From NCBI RefSeq assembly GCF_000717185.1, contig NZ_JNYE01000019.1, positions 45,473 to 109,472 on the forward strand: DNA of 64,000 nt, written 5' to 3'. The translations under genes and the position numbers were made by a program. The stretch is from Kitasatospora phosalacinea. Its GTDB lineage: Bacteria; Actinomycetota; Actinomycetes; Streptomycetales; Streptomycetaceae. The first letter of the stretch is position 1. Each line of letters opens with the position of its first letter. Positions 41,127-49,637 of the stretch are shown here, in pieces. The notes beneath the pieces were generated by a model. It worked only from the letters and a program-made list of their open reading frames with translations. It had not been told where the DNA came from and searched no databases.

Positions 41127-41373
41127 GGTGGGGAGCCTCTCGGAGCGGGGCCGACCGGTCCGTCCCGGTCGACCGCCGTACCCTGCCAGCCCCGTTCGAA
41201 CGGCTGCCCACCCGCGGCCGATCACCCGGTGTCCCCGGGGTGAACGCCGGTCCACGGCCCGGGTGGGGCGGGGGCACGAACGGGGACGGGGGGGCGGGGC
41301 CCCGGCCGGGTGCTGTCCGGGCCCCGGCCGGGAGTCTCCTGGGCCCCGGCGCGGGGCCGGGGCGCTCTTGCGG

Positions 41374-41403
41374 CTGTCAGCCGACGGCTGCTGTCAGCCG
41401 ACG
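41374..41403. repeat. Duplicated 13-bp stop-codon segment
   Basis: CTGTCAGCCGACG occurs at 41374-41386 and 41391-41403, 17 bases apart. The second copy holds the stop codon of the DUF1906 gene, and the first holds an identical unused TCA. Confidence 0.85.
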
Positions 41404-42494
41404 ACCGCGACCGGGGCGTCCCAGGCGTTGCGGTCGACGGTGACGGTGGCGCCGCCGTAGGTCTCCTTCTGGTTGACCTGGTACTGGTGCGCGCGGCGGT
41501 GCCCGCTCCACAGGCCGGAGGAGAACGGGAAGCTGCCGGTGGTGTCGGCGGCGCCGTCGTAGCGGGCGTACCACATCGCGTCGGGCAGGTCGGGGGCGTT
41601 CTTCCCGGCGGCCGCGGCGATGCCCGCGGCGCTGGAGGAGGCGAAGCCGTAGAACCCGGCCCAGTAGCCGGAGCCGTGCACGGCGCGGTTCCAGGACTGG
41701 ACGTAGGCGAGGACCGCGTCGGCGCAGGAGGTGTCGGCGGTGTTGTAGGCCTCGACGTCGAGGTAGAGGGTGCTGCCGGGGCGCATGCCGAGGGCGGCGG
41801 CCTTGGCGACGGCGTCCTTGCCGTCGGTGGTGCCGAGCGGGACGGCGGTGTCGGCGGTGAGCTTCTCGGGGCTGCTGCCGGTCTGGCAGGGCGGCTGGGC
41901 GCCGACGTACAGCGGGACGAGCTTCCAGCCGCTGCTGCTGACGGACTTGACCCAGTTGGCGGTGAGCTGGGGTTGGGCGCAGCCGCGGTTCTTGCCGCCG
42001 ATGTAGACGGCGGCGGCGCCGTAGGGGCTGGTGCCGTGCCAGGCGTTCATGGTGGCGAGGCTGGGGGCGGTGCAGGTGTCGAAGGCCAGGCCGGTGAAGG
42101 TCGCGGGGGCGGTGCCGGGCTTGGCGACGGGCGCGGCGGGCGGGGCGGCGGCGCCCTTGGCCGTCGGGCTCGACCCGGCGGCGGACGCCGACGCCGACGC
42201 CGAGGCGGGGGCCGACGCGGACGCGGACGCGGAAGCCGAGGTCGAGGGCGACGCGGACGCGGAGGTCGACGGCGAGGCGGAGGCCTCGGCGCTCCCGCCG
42301 GGTACCGGCGTGCCGGTGCCGCCCTCGGCGGTGGCGGCGGGCGCGACGGCCGCGGGGTGCTCGTCCCCGCCCCCGGCGGCGGCGAGCGCGGCGGCGCCGG
42401 AGCCGATCACCAGGACGGCGGCGGCGGAGAGCAGGACGGCGCGGCGGTTGCGGGGGCGGCGTCCGGACGACTCGCGGGCGCGGTGGTGCGACAC
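41394..42494 (-). CDS. DUF1906 (GH25-like) exported protein
   Basis: A 366-residue protein. The order is a cytoplasmic start, one transmembrane or signal helix (about 18-40), a long S/A/P-rich linker (about 45-120) and a C-terminal DUF1906 glycoside-hydrolase-like barrel. The latter begins G-L-A-F-D-T-C-T-A-P and includes L-Y-L-D-V-E-A-Y and W-Y-A-R-Y-D-G. This domain is thought to act on peptidoglycan or related cell-wall sugars. GTG start at 42494. Confidence 0.88.
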   Translation of the reverse strand: MSHHRARESSGRRPRNRRAVLLSAAAVLVIGSGAAALAAAGGGDEHPAAVAPAATAEGGTGTPVPGGSAEASASPSTSASASPSTSASASASASAPASASASASAAGSSPTAKGAAAPPAAPVAKPGTAPATFTGLAFDTCTAPSLATMNAWHGTSPYGAAAVYIGGKNRGCAQPQLTANWVKSVSSSGWKLVPLYVGAQPPCQTGSSPEKLTADTAVPLGTTDGKDAVAKAAALGMRPGSTLYLDVEAYNTADTSCADAVLAYVQSWNRAVHGSGYWAGFYGFASSSAAGIAAAAGKNAPDLPDAMWYARYDGAADTTGSFPFSSGLWSGHRRAHQYQVNQKETYGGATVTVDRNAWDAPVAVVG

Positions 42495-42653
42495 GTGCTC
42501 TCCACTGAGGGGGTCTTGTCGGGTGTTCCGCACACCATAACGGGTACTTGGTGAACCCTTTACCCTCCGTCCGGGCCGTGGGGGCGGCCCCCTAGGATGG
42601 GGGGCGAACTGTCCGAGTCGGGCGCGGGCGGCCGTGCCGGAGGGAGTCTCCCC

Positions 42654-43097
42654 ATGGAGTTGGCGGGCGTCGACCCAGGGCGCGGCGAGGGCGACGAGCA
42701 CGGGCGGCCGCGGCGCCGCGGGCAGGGCGAGCTGGCGACCGAGGTGCTGTCGGTGCTGCACCGGGCACCCGGGCCGGTCACCGCGTCCTGGGTGCAGGAG
42801 CAGCTGGGCGGCGAGCTGGCGTACACCACGGTGATGACCATCCTGTCGCGGCTGCTGGCCAAGCAGGCGGTGGTGCGCAGCCGGGCGGGCCGGGCGTACG
42901 TGTGGTCGGCGGCGGCGGACGCGGCGGGGCTGACGGCCCGTCGGATGCGCCGCCTGCTGGACACCGAACCGGACCGGGACGCGGTGCTGGCCTCCTTCGT
43001 GACGGCGCTGACGCCCGAGGACGAGCAGCTGCTGCGCTCGCTGCTGAACGCGGCGGAGTCCTCCCCGGAGGGCGGGAGCCGGGACGACGGGCGCTGA
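42654..43097 (+). CDS. BlaI/MecI family repressor
   Basis: A 147-residue winged-helix regulator. The G-E-L-A-T-E-V-L-S-V-L-H segment, Y-T-T-V-M-T-I-L-S-R-L and Y-V-W-S-A-A are the family hallmarks. The ATG at 42654 follows GGAGGGAG; a start 57 bases further upstream has no such site. It is 3 bases upstream of an M56 peptidase gene, the typical BlaI-BlaR1-like pair, but no beta-lactamase gene is nearby. Confidence 0.92.
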   Translation: MELAGVDPGRGEGDEHGRPRRRGQGELATEVLSVLHRAPGPVTASWVQEQLGGELAYTTVMTILSRLLAKQAVVRSRAGRAYVWSAAADAAGLTARRMRRLLDTEPDRDAVLASFVTALTPEDEQLLRSLLNAAESSPEGGSRDDGR

Positions 43098-43100
43098 GCG

Positions 43101-44033
43101 ATGGGCTTCTTCGTCTTCCTCCCGCTGGTGCTGCCGTTGACCTCGCTGCCGATCGCGCGGCTGGCCGAGCACCACCTGCACCCGCGCAACGCGGTGCGGC
43201 TGCTGTCCTGGATCGGCGTGACGATGGCGGTGTGCAGCACGCTGGCGCTGGGCCTGCTGTTCGTGGTGGGCACCGCGCAGATCCCGGGGAACCCGCTGCC
43301 GGACAGCTGGTCGGACCCGGAGATCCGGACGGCGGTGCCGTTCCACGAGGCGGTGGGTACGGCGGCGGTGGCGGGCCTGGTGACGGTGCTGACGGCCTGT
43401 GCGCGCTCGCTCCGCCGCCACCTGCGGATCCGGGCCCGGGCGCAGCGGGCGCTGGCCCCGGTGCCGCCGGGTTCGGAGCTGGTGGTGCTGCCCGACCCCG
43501 AGCCGTACGCGTACGCGGTGCCGGGCGGGCCGGGCCGGGTGGTGGTGTCGACGGCGATGATGGACAGCCTGGACGCGGACGAGCAGCGGGCGCTGCTGGC
43601 GCACGAGCGCTCGCACCTGGCCAACCGTCACCACCGCCACCTGCTGGCGGCGCAGTTGGCGAGCTGCGTGAACCCGTTCCTGCGGCCGCTGCAGAAGGCC
43701 GTCGGGTACGCGACGGAGCGCTGGGCGGACGAGGAGGCCGCCGGTTCGGTCGGCGACCGCCGCCTGACCGCCCGCGCGGTGGCCCGGGCCGCCCTGGTCA
43801 CCCGCGGCAGCGGCCCGGCCCCTTCCTTCGCCGCCTTCGCCGCCCCGGGCCCGGTGCCCCGCCGCGTCACCGCCCTCCTCAGCCCCGCCCTGGGCGAGGC
43901 CTGGCCCCCGCCCGCCTCACCCGCCGGCCTGGCCGCGATGGTCGCGGCCGCGGGCACCGCGGTCTCGGCGGTCTCGGCCCTGAACGCGGCGGTGGCGCTA
44001 CTGCTGCTGGTCAAGGCGGCGACACCCTGGTGA
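43101..44033 (+). CDS. M56 family (BlaR1-like) membrane metalloprotease
   Basis: A 310-residue membrane protein with about four helices. The zinc motif L-L-A-H-E-R-S-H-L-A-N-R-H-H contains H-E-x-x-H. The fold matches the protease module of BlaR1 without the penicillin-binding sensor domain. It probably cleaves or controls the BlaI-type repressor encoded immediately upstream. The signal it senses is unknown. Confidence 0.92.
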   Translation: MGFFVFLPLVLPLTSLPIARLAEHHLHPRNAVRLLSWIGVTMAVCSTLALGLLFVVGTAQIPGNPLPDSWSDPEIRTAVPFHEAVGTAAVAGLVTVLTACARSLRRHLRIRARAQRALAPVPPGSELVVLPDPEPYAYAVPGGPGRVVVSTAMMDSLDADEQRALLAHERSHLANRHHRHLLAAQLASCVNPFLRPLQKAVGYATERWADEEAAGSVGDRRLTARAVARAALVTRGSGPAPSFAAFAAPGPVPRRVTALLSPALGEAWPPPASPAGLAAMVAAAGTAVSAVSALNAAVALLLLVKAATPW

Positions 44034-44204
44034 GGACGGGCTGCCGCCACCGCACCTGAAAGGGCCTCCGGCTGGGCGCTCAGCCCGGCGGGCAGGCGCT
44101 CGCCGGGCCACGGCGTGCAGCACCGAGCGGCCGTCCACCAGCACGACCTGCCAGCGCCTCCGGCCGGGCAGGTGCCGCGGCGCGCCGTCTCCCCCGCGGG
44201 CGCA

Positions 44205-44238
44205 GAACCCCCTGCGGCGCGGGGTGCCGAGGGGGTTC
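44205..44238. terminator. Hairpin between convergent genes
   Basis: A 9-bp perfect stem (44205-44213 with 44230-44238) between the M56 and LCP genes. Probably terminates the LCP gene. Confidence 0.5.
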
Positions 44239-44252
44239 GCTCCTGGCCGGGC

Positions 44253-45920
44253 TCAGTCGACGCAGGGGACGCCGCCCGCCTTCACCGGTGGGCCCTGCAT
44301 CTGCAGGGTGGCCGCCGGGGTGGGTTGGGCGGGGGCGGTGGGGTCGCCGGTGGTGGCGCCGGTGGCGTGGTCGGCGCCGAGGAGGATCTGGACGTGGCCG
44401 GGGGCGATCGCGGTGGAGGCGGTGGCGGTGGCGCCGTAGCGGGCGGCGATCTGCCGGGCGGCGTCCTGGGCACCGGTGCCGTACTTGACGGTGGTGGTCC
44501 TGGGGCGGGTGTCGGCGGTGCCGACCTTCCCGGCGCGGTAGCCGAGCGCTACCAGGGCCTTGGACTCCTCGCCCGCCGCGCCGGAGACCGGCGACCCGTT
44601 GAGCACGTCGACGGTGGCGTCGGCGGCGGGTGCCTCACTGAAGCTGAAGCTGGGGCTGGGGCTGGGGCCGGGGCCGGGGCCGGGGCCGGAGGCAGTGGAG
44701 GTCGCGGGGGTGGCGGGGGTGGCGGCCGGGTCGGCGTCGACGGGGTGCCCGAACAGCTGCTTGACGATCCGGCGGAGTTTCACCGGGTCGACCTGGTTGA
44801 CCTCCTGGCCGCCGATGGTGGCGAACTTGTCGATCGGCAGGGTGTTGAACTCGACGTTGCCGCCGGTCAGGTTGGGCGCCTGCTGGACGAAGTCGAGGAT
44901 CTGCCACTGGTCGTCTATCACCACGTCCTTCTTGACCACGTCCAGCAGGTCCTGCATCCTGCCGAGGTCGCCGATGACGCCCTCCTGCTTGAGCTTGTAC
45001 TCGACGGAGGCGATGAACGCCTGCTGCCGGTGGGTGCGGTCGAGGTCGCCGTTGGTGAGGTTGTGCCGCTGCCGGACGAAGGAGAGCGCCTGGGCGGCGT
45101 TCAACTGGCTGACTCCGGCGGGCAGTTGGAGGCCGGTTCCGCCGCCGGGGCGGGTCACGTTGCCCTTGCTGTCGGTGATCCGGGAGACGATCGGGTCGTC
45201 GACGGCGTTGTTCAGGCAGACCGGGATCGGTTCGAGGGCCTTGGCGATGTCGTAGAAGCCGATCAGGTTGACCTCGGCGAAGTGGTCGATCGGGATGTCG
45301 AGCAGCTTCTGCACGGTCTGGATGGTGGCGGAGCGCCCGGCCTCCCGGCTCTGCTGCTCCAGTTCGGCGCCATTGAGGCCCTTGGCGCGCAGCTTCTCCT
45401 CGGCGGCCTCCTTGGCGTAGCCGTACGCCTCCTTGATCTTGTGCATCCTGCCGTCGGCGCCGTACGTCTGCACCCAGTCGTCGCGCGGGATGGAGACCGC
45501 CTGGGCCTTCCCGCTGGGCGGGATGTGGAGCACGATCAGCGAGTTGGTGTTGTAGCCGCCGATCTCGCTGGAGCCGGCGTGCAGTTCGTCCTGGACGAAC
45601 TCCTTGGGCAGGTCGGTGCCGTCCATGTTCTTCCGGCTGTCCAGGCCGATGAGCAGGATGTTGACCGAGGAGTCGAGGTGTGCGGGCGCGTCCTTCCTGG
45701 CGTCGTCGAGGGCGCGCGAGCGGTTGACGGCGTTGAGCTGGCTGGTGGTGTACCAGGCGAAGCCGCTGGTGCCGAGGACGGCCAGGGAGAGGCAGCAGGC
45801 GACGGCGCGGCCCGCGATGACGCCGGGGCCGGGGCGGCGGGGCACGACCCGGCGGGGGCCCCGGCGTTCGGCCGCGGGGCGCCCGGTCGCAGGACGCCCG
45901 GTCGTGGCGCGTTCAGTCAC
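44253..45920 (-). CDS. LytR-CpsA-Psr family cell-wall enzyme with LytR_C domain
   Basis: A 555-residue membrane-anchored protein. One transmembrane helix (about 38-60) is followed by the LCP domain (about 86-330) with N-I-L-L-I-G-L-D-S-R, S-I-P-R-D-D-W-V and A-L-S-F-V-R-Q-R-H. LCP enzymes attach glycopolymers such as teichoic acids to peptidoglycan. A P/S/G-rich linker then leads to a LytR_C domain (about 430-515) with V-D-V-L-N-G-S. The GTG at 45920 overlaps the upstream membrane-protein gene by 8 bases. Confidence 0.95.
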   Translation of the reverse strand: MTERATTGRPATGRPAAERRGPRRVVPRRPGPGVIAGRAVACCLSLAVLGTSGFAWYTTSQLNAVNRSRALDDARKDAPAHLDSSVNILLIGLDSRKNMDGTDLPKEFVQDELHAGSSEIGGYNTNSLIVLHIPPSGKAQAVSIPRDDWVQTYGADGRMHKIKEAYGYAKEAAEEKLRAKGLNGAELEQQSREAGRSATIQTVQKLLDIPIDHFAEVNLIGFYDIAKALEPIPVCLNNAVDDPIVSRITDSKGNVTRPGGGTGLQLPAGVSQLNAAQALSFVRQRHNLTNGDLDRTHRQQAFIASVEYKLKQEGVIGDLGRMQDLLDVVKKDVVIDDQWQILDFVQQAPNLTGGNVEFNTLPIDKFATIGGQEVNQVDPVKLRRIVKQLFGHPVDADPAATPATPATSTASGPGPGPGPSPSPSFSFSEAPAADATVDVLNGSPVSGAAGEESKALVALGYRAGKVGTADTRPRTTTVKYGTGAQDAARQIAARYGATATASTAIAPGHVQILLGADHATGATTGDPTAPAQPTPAATLQMQGPPVKAGGVPCVD

Positions 45921-46575
45921 GGCGGGCCCTCCGGGTGCGGAACCTGCGCAGGGCGACGGCCAGCAGGGCGGCGGCGAGGGCGGCGAGCATCCACGGGAAC
46001 TGGGCGCTGACCAGTTTCAGGCCCTCGGTGCCCAGCCCGGCGCCGCGGTACTCGTCGCCGCGCGCCAGGTAGTCGACGCCTCCGGCCGCGGCCAGCGTCA
46101 CCACCGGGGCGCCGCTGGCCACCCACCACCAGCCCGCCCGGCTGCTGACCAGTGCGGCCAGCACCGGCCCCAGCACGGCGCAGGCCCCGTACCCGGGGCC
46201 CAGGCCTGGTCCGGCCAGTTCGTCGGCGAGCGCGCCGAGCACGGGGAGGCCGAGCGCGGGCAGGACGGCGGGCATCCGGTTCGACGTCGGCGCCGTGCCG
46301 CCGCGTCCGGCCGCCCTCCCGCCCCGCCGCGCGTTCTCGCGCCCGCCTCCGCGGCCGCCTTCGCGTCCGTTCTCGTGCGCGTTCCCGCGCCCGCCGTCGC
46401 CGTCGCCGTCGCCGTCGGGGGCGCGCCGCTCGTCCCGGTGCGGGCCGCGCTGCGCGGGGACGGGGTGGCCGGGGGCGGCCGTCTCCTCCGTCCGCTGCGC
46501 CCGGCCCGCCCCGTCCTGCTCGTCCCGCCGCAGCGGTGCGTCGCCGCGCGCGCCGGCCGACCTTCGCCCCGTCAT
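45913..46575 (-). CDS. DUF6542-like membrane protein
   Basis: A 220-residue protein. Residues 1-95 are a disordered R/G/D/E-rich tail. The C-terminal half has three to four hydrophobic helices starting V-L-P-A-L-G-L-P-V-L-G-A-L-A-D-E-L. Such proteins usually lie next to LCP genes in streptomycetes, as here with an 8-base overlap, suggesting a role in envelope assembly. ATG at 46575 with a GAGAGGTGG site. Confidence 0.82.
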   Translation of the reverse strand: MTGRRSAGARGDAPLRRDEQDGAGRAQRTEETAAPGHPVPAQRGPHRDERRAPDGDGDGDGGRGNAHENGREGGRGGGRENARRGGRAAGRGGTAPTSNRMPAVLPALGLPVLGALADELAGPGLGPGYGACAVLGPVLAALVSSRAGWWWVASGAPVVTLAAAGGVDYLARGDEYRGAGLGTEGLKLVSAQFPWMLAALAAALLAVALRRFRTRRARRD

Positions 46576-46845
46576 CGCCACCTCTCGTCCACTGCCGCGC
46601 CGCGCCTGCGGCATCCGACCGTTCCGGGCTACAGACGCGTGGCGGCCGCCCCCGGTTCCTCTACATGGCTGTAGAGGTTTGAGCGAAGCATACAAATCCG
46701 CTCCGGGTACGTAAGCTCGCCACAGGTCGCCGCCCGGCTCCGGGCGACAACTGGCAGAACGCGACAGCCCGGTGGCAGGACACGGCCGCCGGGCGTCCTC
46801 GGGTCCGGAAACCCCCGGCCGCACGTGCGAGAGAAGGAGTCACCG

Positions 46846-47523
46846 GTGGCGGAACGCGGCGCGAAGTGGCCGTGGGCGGTACTGGCGCTGGCCGTCCTGG
46901 GGATCTGGCTCTACGAGCGCGGCGGCGACCACGCCCCGCCGCCCGCCGCCGCCCCGGCCGCCGCCTCCTCCCCCGCGACCGGTCCGGCCTCCGCCCCGCC
47001 CGCCGCCTCCCCCGCCGCCTCGCGGCCCCCGGGCGACTACGCGCCGAAGTACTTCGCGGCCGAGGTGGAGCAGTACGCGGCCGAGGCGGGGGTCAACCCG
47101 CAGCTGGTGATGGCCGTCCTGTTCAACGAGGCGTACAAGCCGCACGGCCCGGACGTCGAGCGCGCCTGGCAGAAGATGAAGCCCGAGGCCTCGTTCGGCA
47201 TCGCCAACATGCACCGCGCCGCCTACGAGGAGACCCGCCGGGGCCGCCCCTTCGCCGACCGCCCCTGGGAGGACCTCCCGGACGACCCGGCGCTGGCCGT
47301 CCGCGCCGCCGCCTGGCACCTGCACGACCTGGGCGCCCAACTGCCCGCCCGCCCGGCGACCTCGCTGAGCCGCGACGAGCTGATGGCCCTGGGCTACAAC
47401 ACCGGCGCGGGCAACATGCTGCTCTTCGCCCGCGGCACCAGGCCCGGCCCCGAGGCCCGCGCCTACCTCGACAAGCTGCACGACAACTGGTCCAAGTCCG
47501 CGGACGCCCTCGCCGCCCGCTGA
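46846..47523 (+). CDS. Membrane-anchored transglycosylase-like protein
   Basis: A 225-residue protein with an N-terminal membrane anchor (about 10-24), an A/P/S-rich linker to about 62, and a lysozyme-like helical domain. This contains A-E-A-G-V-N-P-Q-L-V-M-A-V-L-F-N-E-A-Y, with the candidate catalytic glutamate, then A-S-F-G-I-A-N-M-H and A-L-G-Y-N-T-G-A-G. The order resembles soluble lytic transglycosylases. GTG start with GAGAAGGAG upstream. Confidence 0.8.
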   Translation: MAERGAKWPWAVLALAVLGIWLYERGGDHAPPPAAAPAAASSPATGPASAPPAASPAASRPPGDYAPKYFAAEVEQYAAEAGVNPQLVMAVLFNEAYKPHGPDVERAWQKMKPEASFGIANMHRAAYEETRRGRPFADRPWEDLPDDPALAVRAAAWHLHDLGAQLPARPATSLSRDELMALGYNTGAGNMLLFARGTRPGPEARAYLDKLHDNWSKSADALAAR

Positions 47524-47636
47524 CGCCGCCGCCGTTACCGAATCGGGAGGACGTACTCCCCGGTCCGCCCGCCCGGCCCCGCCCGACCCCCCAGGGTGGC
47601 CGACGGACCATCAACTCGGCCCGGGGAGACGAACTG

Positions 47637-48041
47637 ATGAGGGCCCAGCACCGGGGGGCCGGTCAGGAGACCGTGTTCGAGGTCGGTCCGATCGAGATGG
47701 AGTTCGAGGTCGAGCTCCGGGCGGACGCGACGGCGGGCGGGAAGTCCAAGGTCTGGGCGCTGTCCGCGGAGGCCGCAGGGAGCGTCTCCCGCGACACGAC
47801 GCACCGGATCTCCTTCACCCTGCAGCCCCGGCGGGCCGACCGGACCGACCTCCGGATCTCCGGATCTCCGGATCTCCGGCGGGGACGACCGCGTGCGCGG
47901 GCCGGAGGACCTCACCGGCCACTACGAGAGCTGAGCCGCGACCGGGCCCGGGCGGCGGAGACCCAGGGGGGTGGAGCGCGTGCGGTGGCGGCCCGCCGGG
48001 GCACCCGGCCCGGTGGGCGGTGGCGCGGGCGGATAGGATGA
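47637..48041 (+). CDS. Trypco2-domain protein, C-terminus frameshifted by 8-bp repeat
   Basis: The start (ATG 47637, GGGGAG site) gives V-E-L-like E-V-G-P-I-E-M-E-F-E-V-E-L, V-W-A-L-S-A-E-A-A-G-S-V-S-R and T-H-R-I-S-F-T-L-Q-P, a trypsin-co-occurring domain (Trypco2). Around 47854 three GGATCTCC units are present. With one unit (or four) the frame would end G-D-D-R-V-R-G-P-E-D-L-T-G-H-Y-E-S and stop at 47934, a sensible family ending. With three units the frame shifts and runs on as low-complexity sequence to 48041. The gene is therefore probably an altered, perhaps phase-variable allele. Trypco domains accompany protease effectors in predicted conflict systems; none is seen beside it. Confidence 0.65.
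   Translation: MRAQHRGAGQETVFEVGPIEMEFEVELRADATAGGKSKVWALSAEAAGSVSRDTTHRISFTLQPRRADRTDLRISGSPDLRRGRPRARAGGPHRPLRELSRDRARAAETQGGGARAVAARRGTRPGGRWRGRIG
47854..47877 (+). repeat. 8-bp tandem repeat inside the Trypco2 gene
   Basis: Three copies of GGATCTCC, preceded by a CTCC partial unit. The unit length is not a multiple of three, so each gain or loss changes the downstream frame. Confidence 0.95.
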
Positions 48042-48075
48042 CGCTCCGTCAATTGCCGTCCACCGGAGGGTCACT

Positions 48076-48654
48076 GTGTCCGACGACCTGCTCATCGCGA
48101 AGATCAGCCACGGCTTCGACCACCTCGACGCCGACGGGGACGGGCGGCTGACCGAGCGCGACCACGTCCTGATGGGGCAGTCGGTGGCCCGCTCGCTGGG
48201 GCACCCGGCCGGGTCCGCGGAGGAGGAGCGGATCGTCGGGGCGTACGTGGCGATCTGGCGGGAGCTGCACCTGCCGCACCTGCCCGCGGGGGCGCAGGCG
48301 ATGGGCCGGGCGGAGTTCCTGGCGTCCACCGCCTCGCTGGCCGACGACCCGCGGGCCGCGGGGGCGACCCTCGGGGCGCTGGCCCGGGCGTTCCTGGCGG
48401 TGGCGGATGCGGACGGCAACGGGCGGGTCGACGCGGACGAGTTCTTCGCCTTCCAGCGCGGCCACTTCCCGCAGCTGCGGCGCAGCGACGCCGACACCGC
48501 CTTCGCGCACCTGGACCGGGACGGCGACGGGGCGCTGTCCGCGGAGGAGTTCGAGAGCGCGATCGTCGAGTACTGGACGAGCCGCGACCCGGACGCCCCG
48601 GGCAACTGGTGGACGGGCAGCCCGCAGGGCGACCCGGCCCCGACCACGCTCTGA
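48076..48654 (+). CDS. EF-hand calcium-binding protein (calerythrin-like)
   Basis: A 192-residue protein with canonical EF loops at about 18-29 (D-A-D-G-D-G-R-L-T-E-R-D), 111-122 and 147-158. The second of the four positions is degenerate. The ending S-R-D-P-D-A-P-G-N-W-W-T-G mirrors that of the protein at 1102. It should buffer or sense calcium in the cytoplasm. GTG start at 48076 with GGAGGG upstream. Confidence 0.92.
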   Translation: MSDDLLIAKISHGFDHLDADGDGRLTERDHVLMGQSVARSLGHPAGSAEEERIVGAYVAIWRELHLPHLPAGAQAMGRAEFLASTASLADDPRAAGATLGALARAFLAVADADGNGRVDADEFFAFQRGHFPQLRRSDADTAFAHLDRDGDGALSAEEFESAIVEYWTSRDPDAPGNWWTGSPQGDPAPTTL

Positions 48655-48734
48655 GCGCCCGTCCCCGGCGCCCGGCCGGTGAGCCGCCGGTTCCGGTTCG
48701 ACCGGGCGGCGGCGCCCGGGGAACCCTGGCCGGC

Positions 48735-49223
48735 ATGACGGAACACACTCTCGCGCCGACCGACGGCCCCGACGCGCTGGACGACCTGCTGGACGCGGCC
48801 CGCGCCGGGACGGTCGAGCGGGGTCACAACGAAGTCGCCACCGGGCACCTGCTGCTGGCGCTGCACGGGCAGGTGCCCGGTGTCGCGCCCGGCGCGCTGG
48901 CGGAGGCGGTCGGCCGGAGCCTGGCGGCGCACACCTGGTCGCGGTTCCCGGTACCGGCCGGCGAGTTCCCTCCGCTGTCCCGGTACGCGGGCGAGGTCCA
49001 CCAGCGGCTGGCCGACGGCGGGCCCGGCCCGCTGGCAGCGCGGCTGCCGCCGGCCGTCCTGGAGTGCGAACCGTCCGGCCCGGGCCGCCTGGCGCTGCAC
49101 GCGCTGGGCCTGACGACCCGGCGGGCCCACCGCGAGTTGGTCAGCGCTGCGGCCGGCCGGGTCTCGGCACCTGCCGGGCGGCGCGCCGGTGCCCGGCGAG
49201 GTCGGTCACGTCCCGCGTGGTGA
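48735..49223 (+). CDS. Stand-alone Clp N-domain-like protein
   Basis: A 162-residue protein. The segment L-D-D-L-L-D-A-A-R-A-G-T-V-E-R-G-H-N-E-V-A-T-G-H-L-L-L-A-L is like a Clp N-terminal repeat, where such repeats bind substrates or adaptors of Clp ATPases. There is no ATPase domain. The C-terminal 80 bases overlap the convergent zinc-protein gene at 49141. ATG at 48735. Confidence 0.7.
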   Translation: MTEHTLAPTDGPDALDDLLDAARAGTVERGHNEVATGHLLLALHGQVPGVAPGALAEAVGRSLAAHTWSRFPVPAGEFPPLSRYAGEVHQRLADGGPGPLAARLPPAVLECEPSGPGRLALHALGLTTRRAHRELVSAAAGRVSAPAGRRAGARRGRSRPAW

Positions 49224-49536
49224 GGGCGCGGACGGCGGGCAGGCCGGTCCCGAGCGAGGCGGCGAGGCGTTCGCGCACCTCGCGCGGGGTGCGCGGGCGC
49301 CAGCCGGGGCCGTCGCAGCAGCCGGACTCGAACCGGACACCGGCCCGCAGCAGCGCACCGAGCGCCCGCCAGGCGGCGGCGTCGGAGCGGCGCGGGACGT
49401 GCAGGTCCTGCCCGGCGTCGATCAGCGGGCCGCGGCAGCGCGGGCAGACCGCGGTGCCGCCCGCCCGCCGCTTGTAGGACGCGCGGCACGGCAGGCACAC
49501 GTGGTGCCGACTGCCCGTCCCTCCTCGGAAGCACAT
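49141..49536 (-). CDS. Zinc-ribbon protein, uncharacterised actinomycete family
   Basis: A 131-residue protein with C-L-P-C-R-A-S-Y-K-R near the start, C-P-R-C-R-G-P-L and a later G-C-C-D-G-P-G-W-R-P-R-T-x-R-E-V-R-E-R. This family is widespread in streptomycetes and often mislabelled as a deoxyxylulose-5-phosphate synthase, which nothing here supports. The ATG at 49536 (M-C-F-R) matches relatives; an in-frame ATG at 49545 is possible. Its end overlaps the convergent Clp-N-like gene by 83 bases. Confidence 0.75.
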   Translation of the reverse strand: MCFRGGTGSRHHVCLPCRASYKRRAGGTAVCPRCRGPLIDAGQDLHVPRRSDAAAWRALGALLRAGVRFESGCCDGPGWRPRTPREVRERLAASLGTGLPAVRALTTRDVTDLAGHRRAARQVPRPGRPQR

Positions 49537-49637
49537 GCCCGTCATCCTGACGCACCGTCACCACCTGCGGCAACGCGTTTTCCGGTGCTCCGCCCGGGCT
49601 GCGGGGCGGAGCGGCGTCCGGCGGGCACACTGGCGGC

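Noticed and set aside
49141..49536. Annotation as deoxyxylulose-5-phosphate synthase
   Set aside because: The protein is 131 residues with zinc-ribbon cysteines and has no thiamine-diphosphate motif; the label circulates for this family without sequence support.
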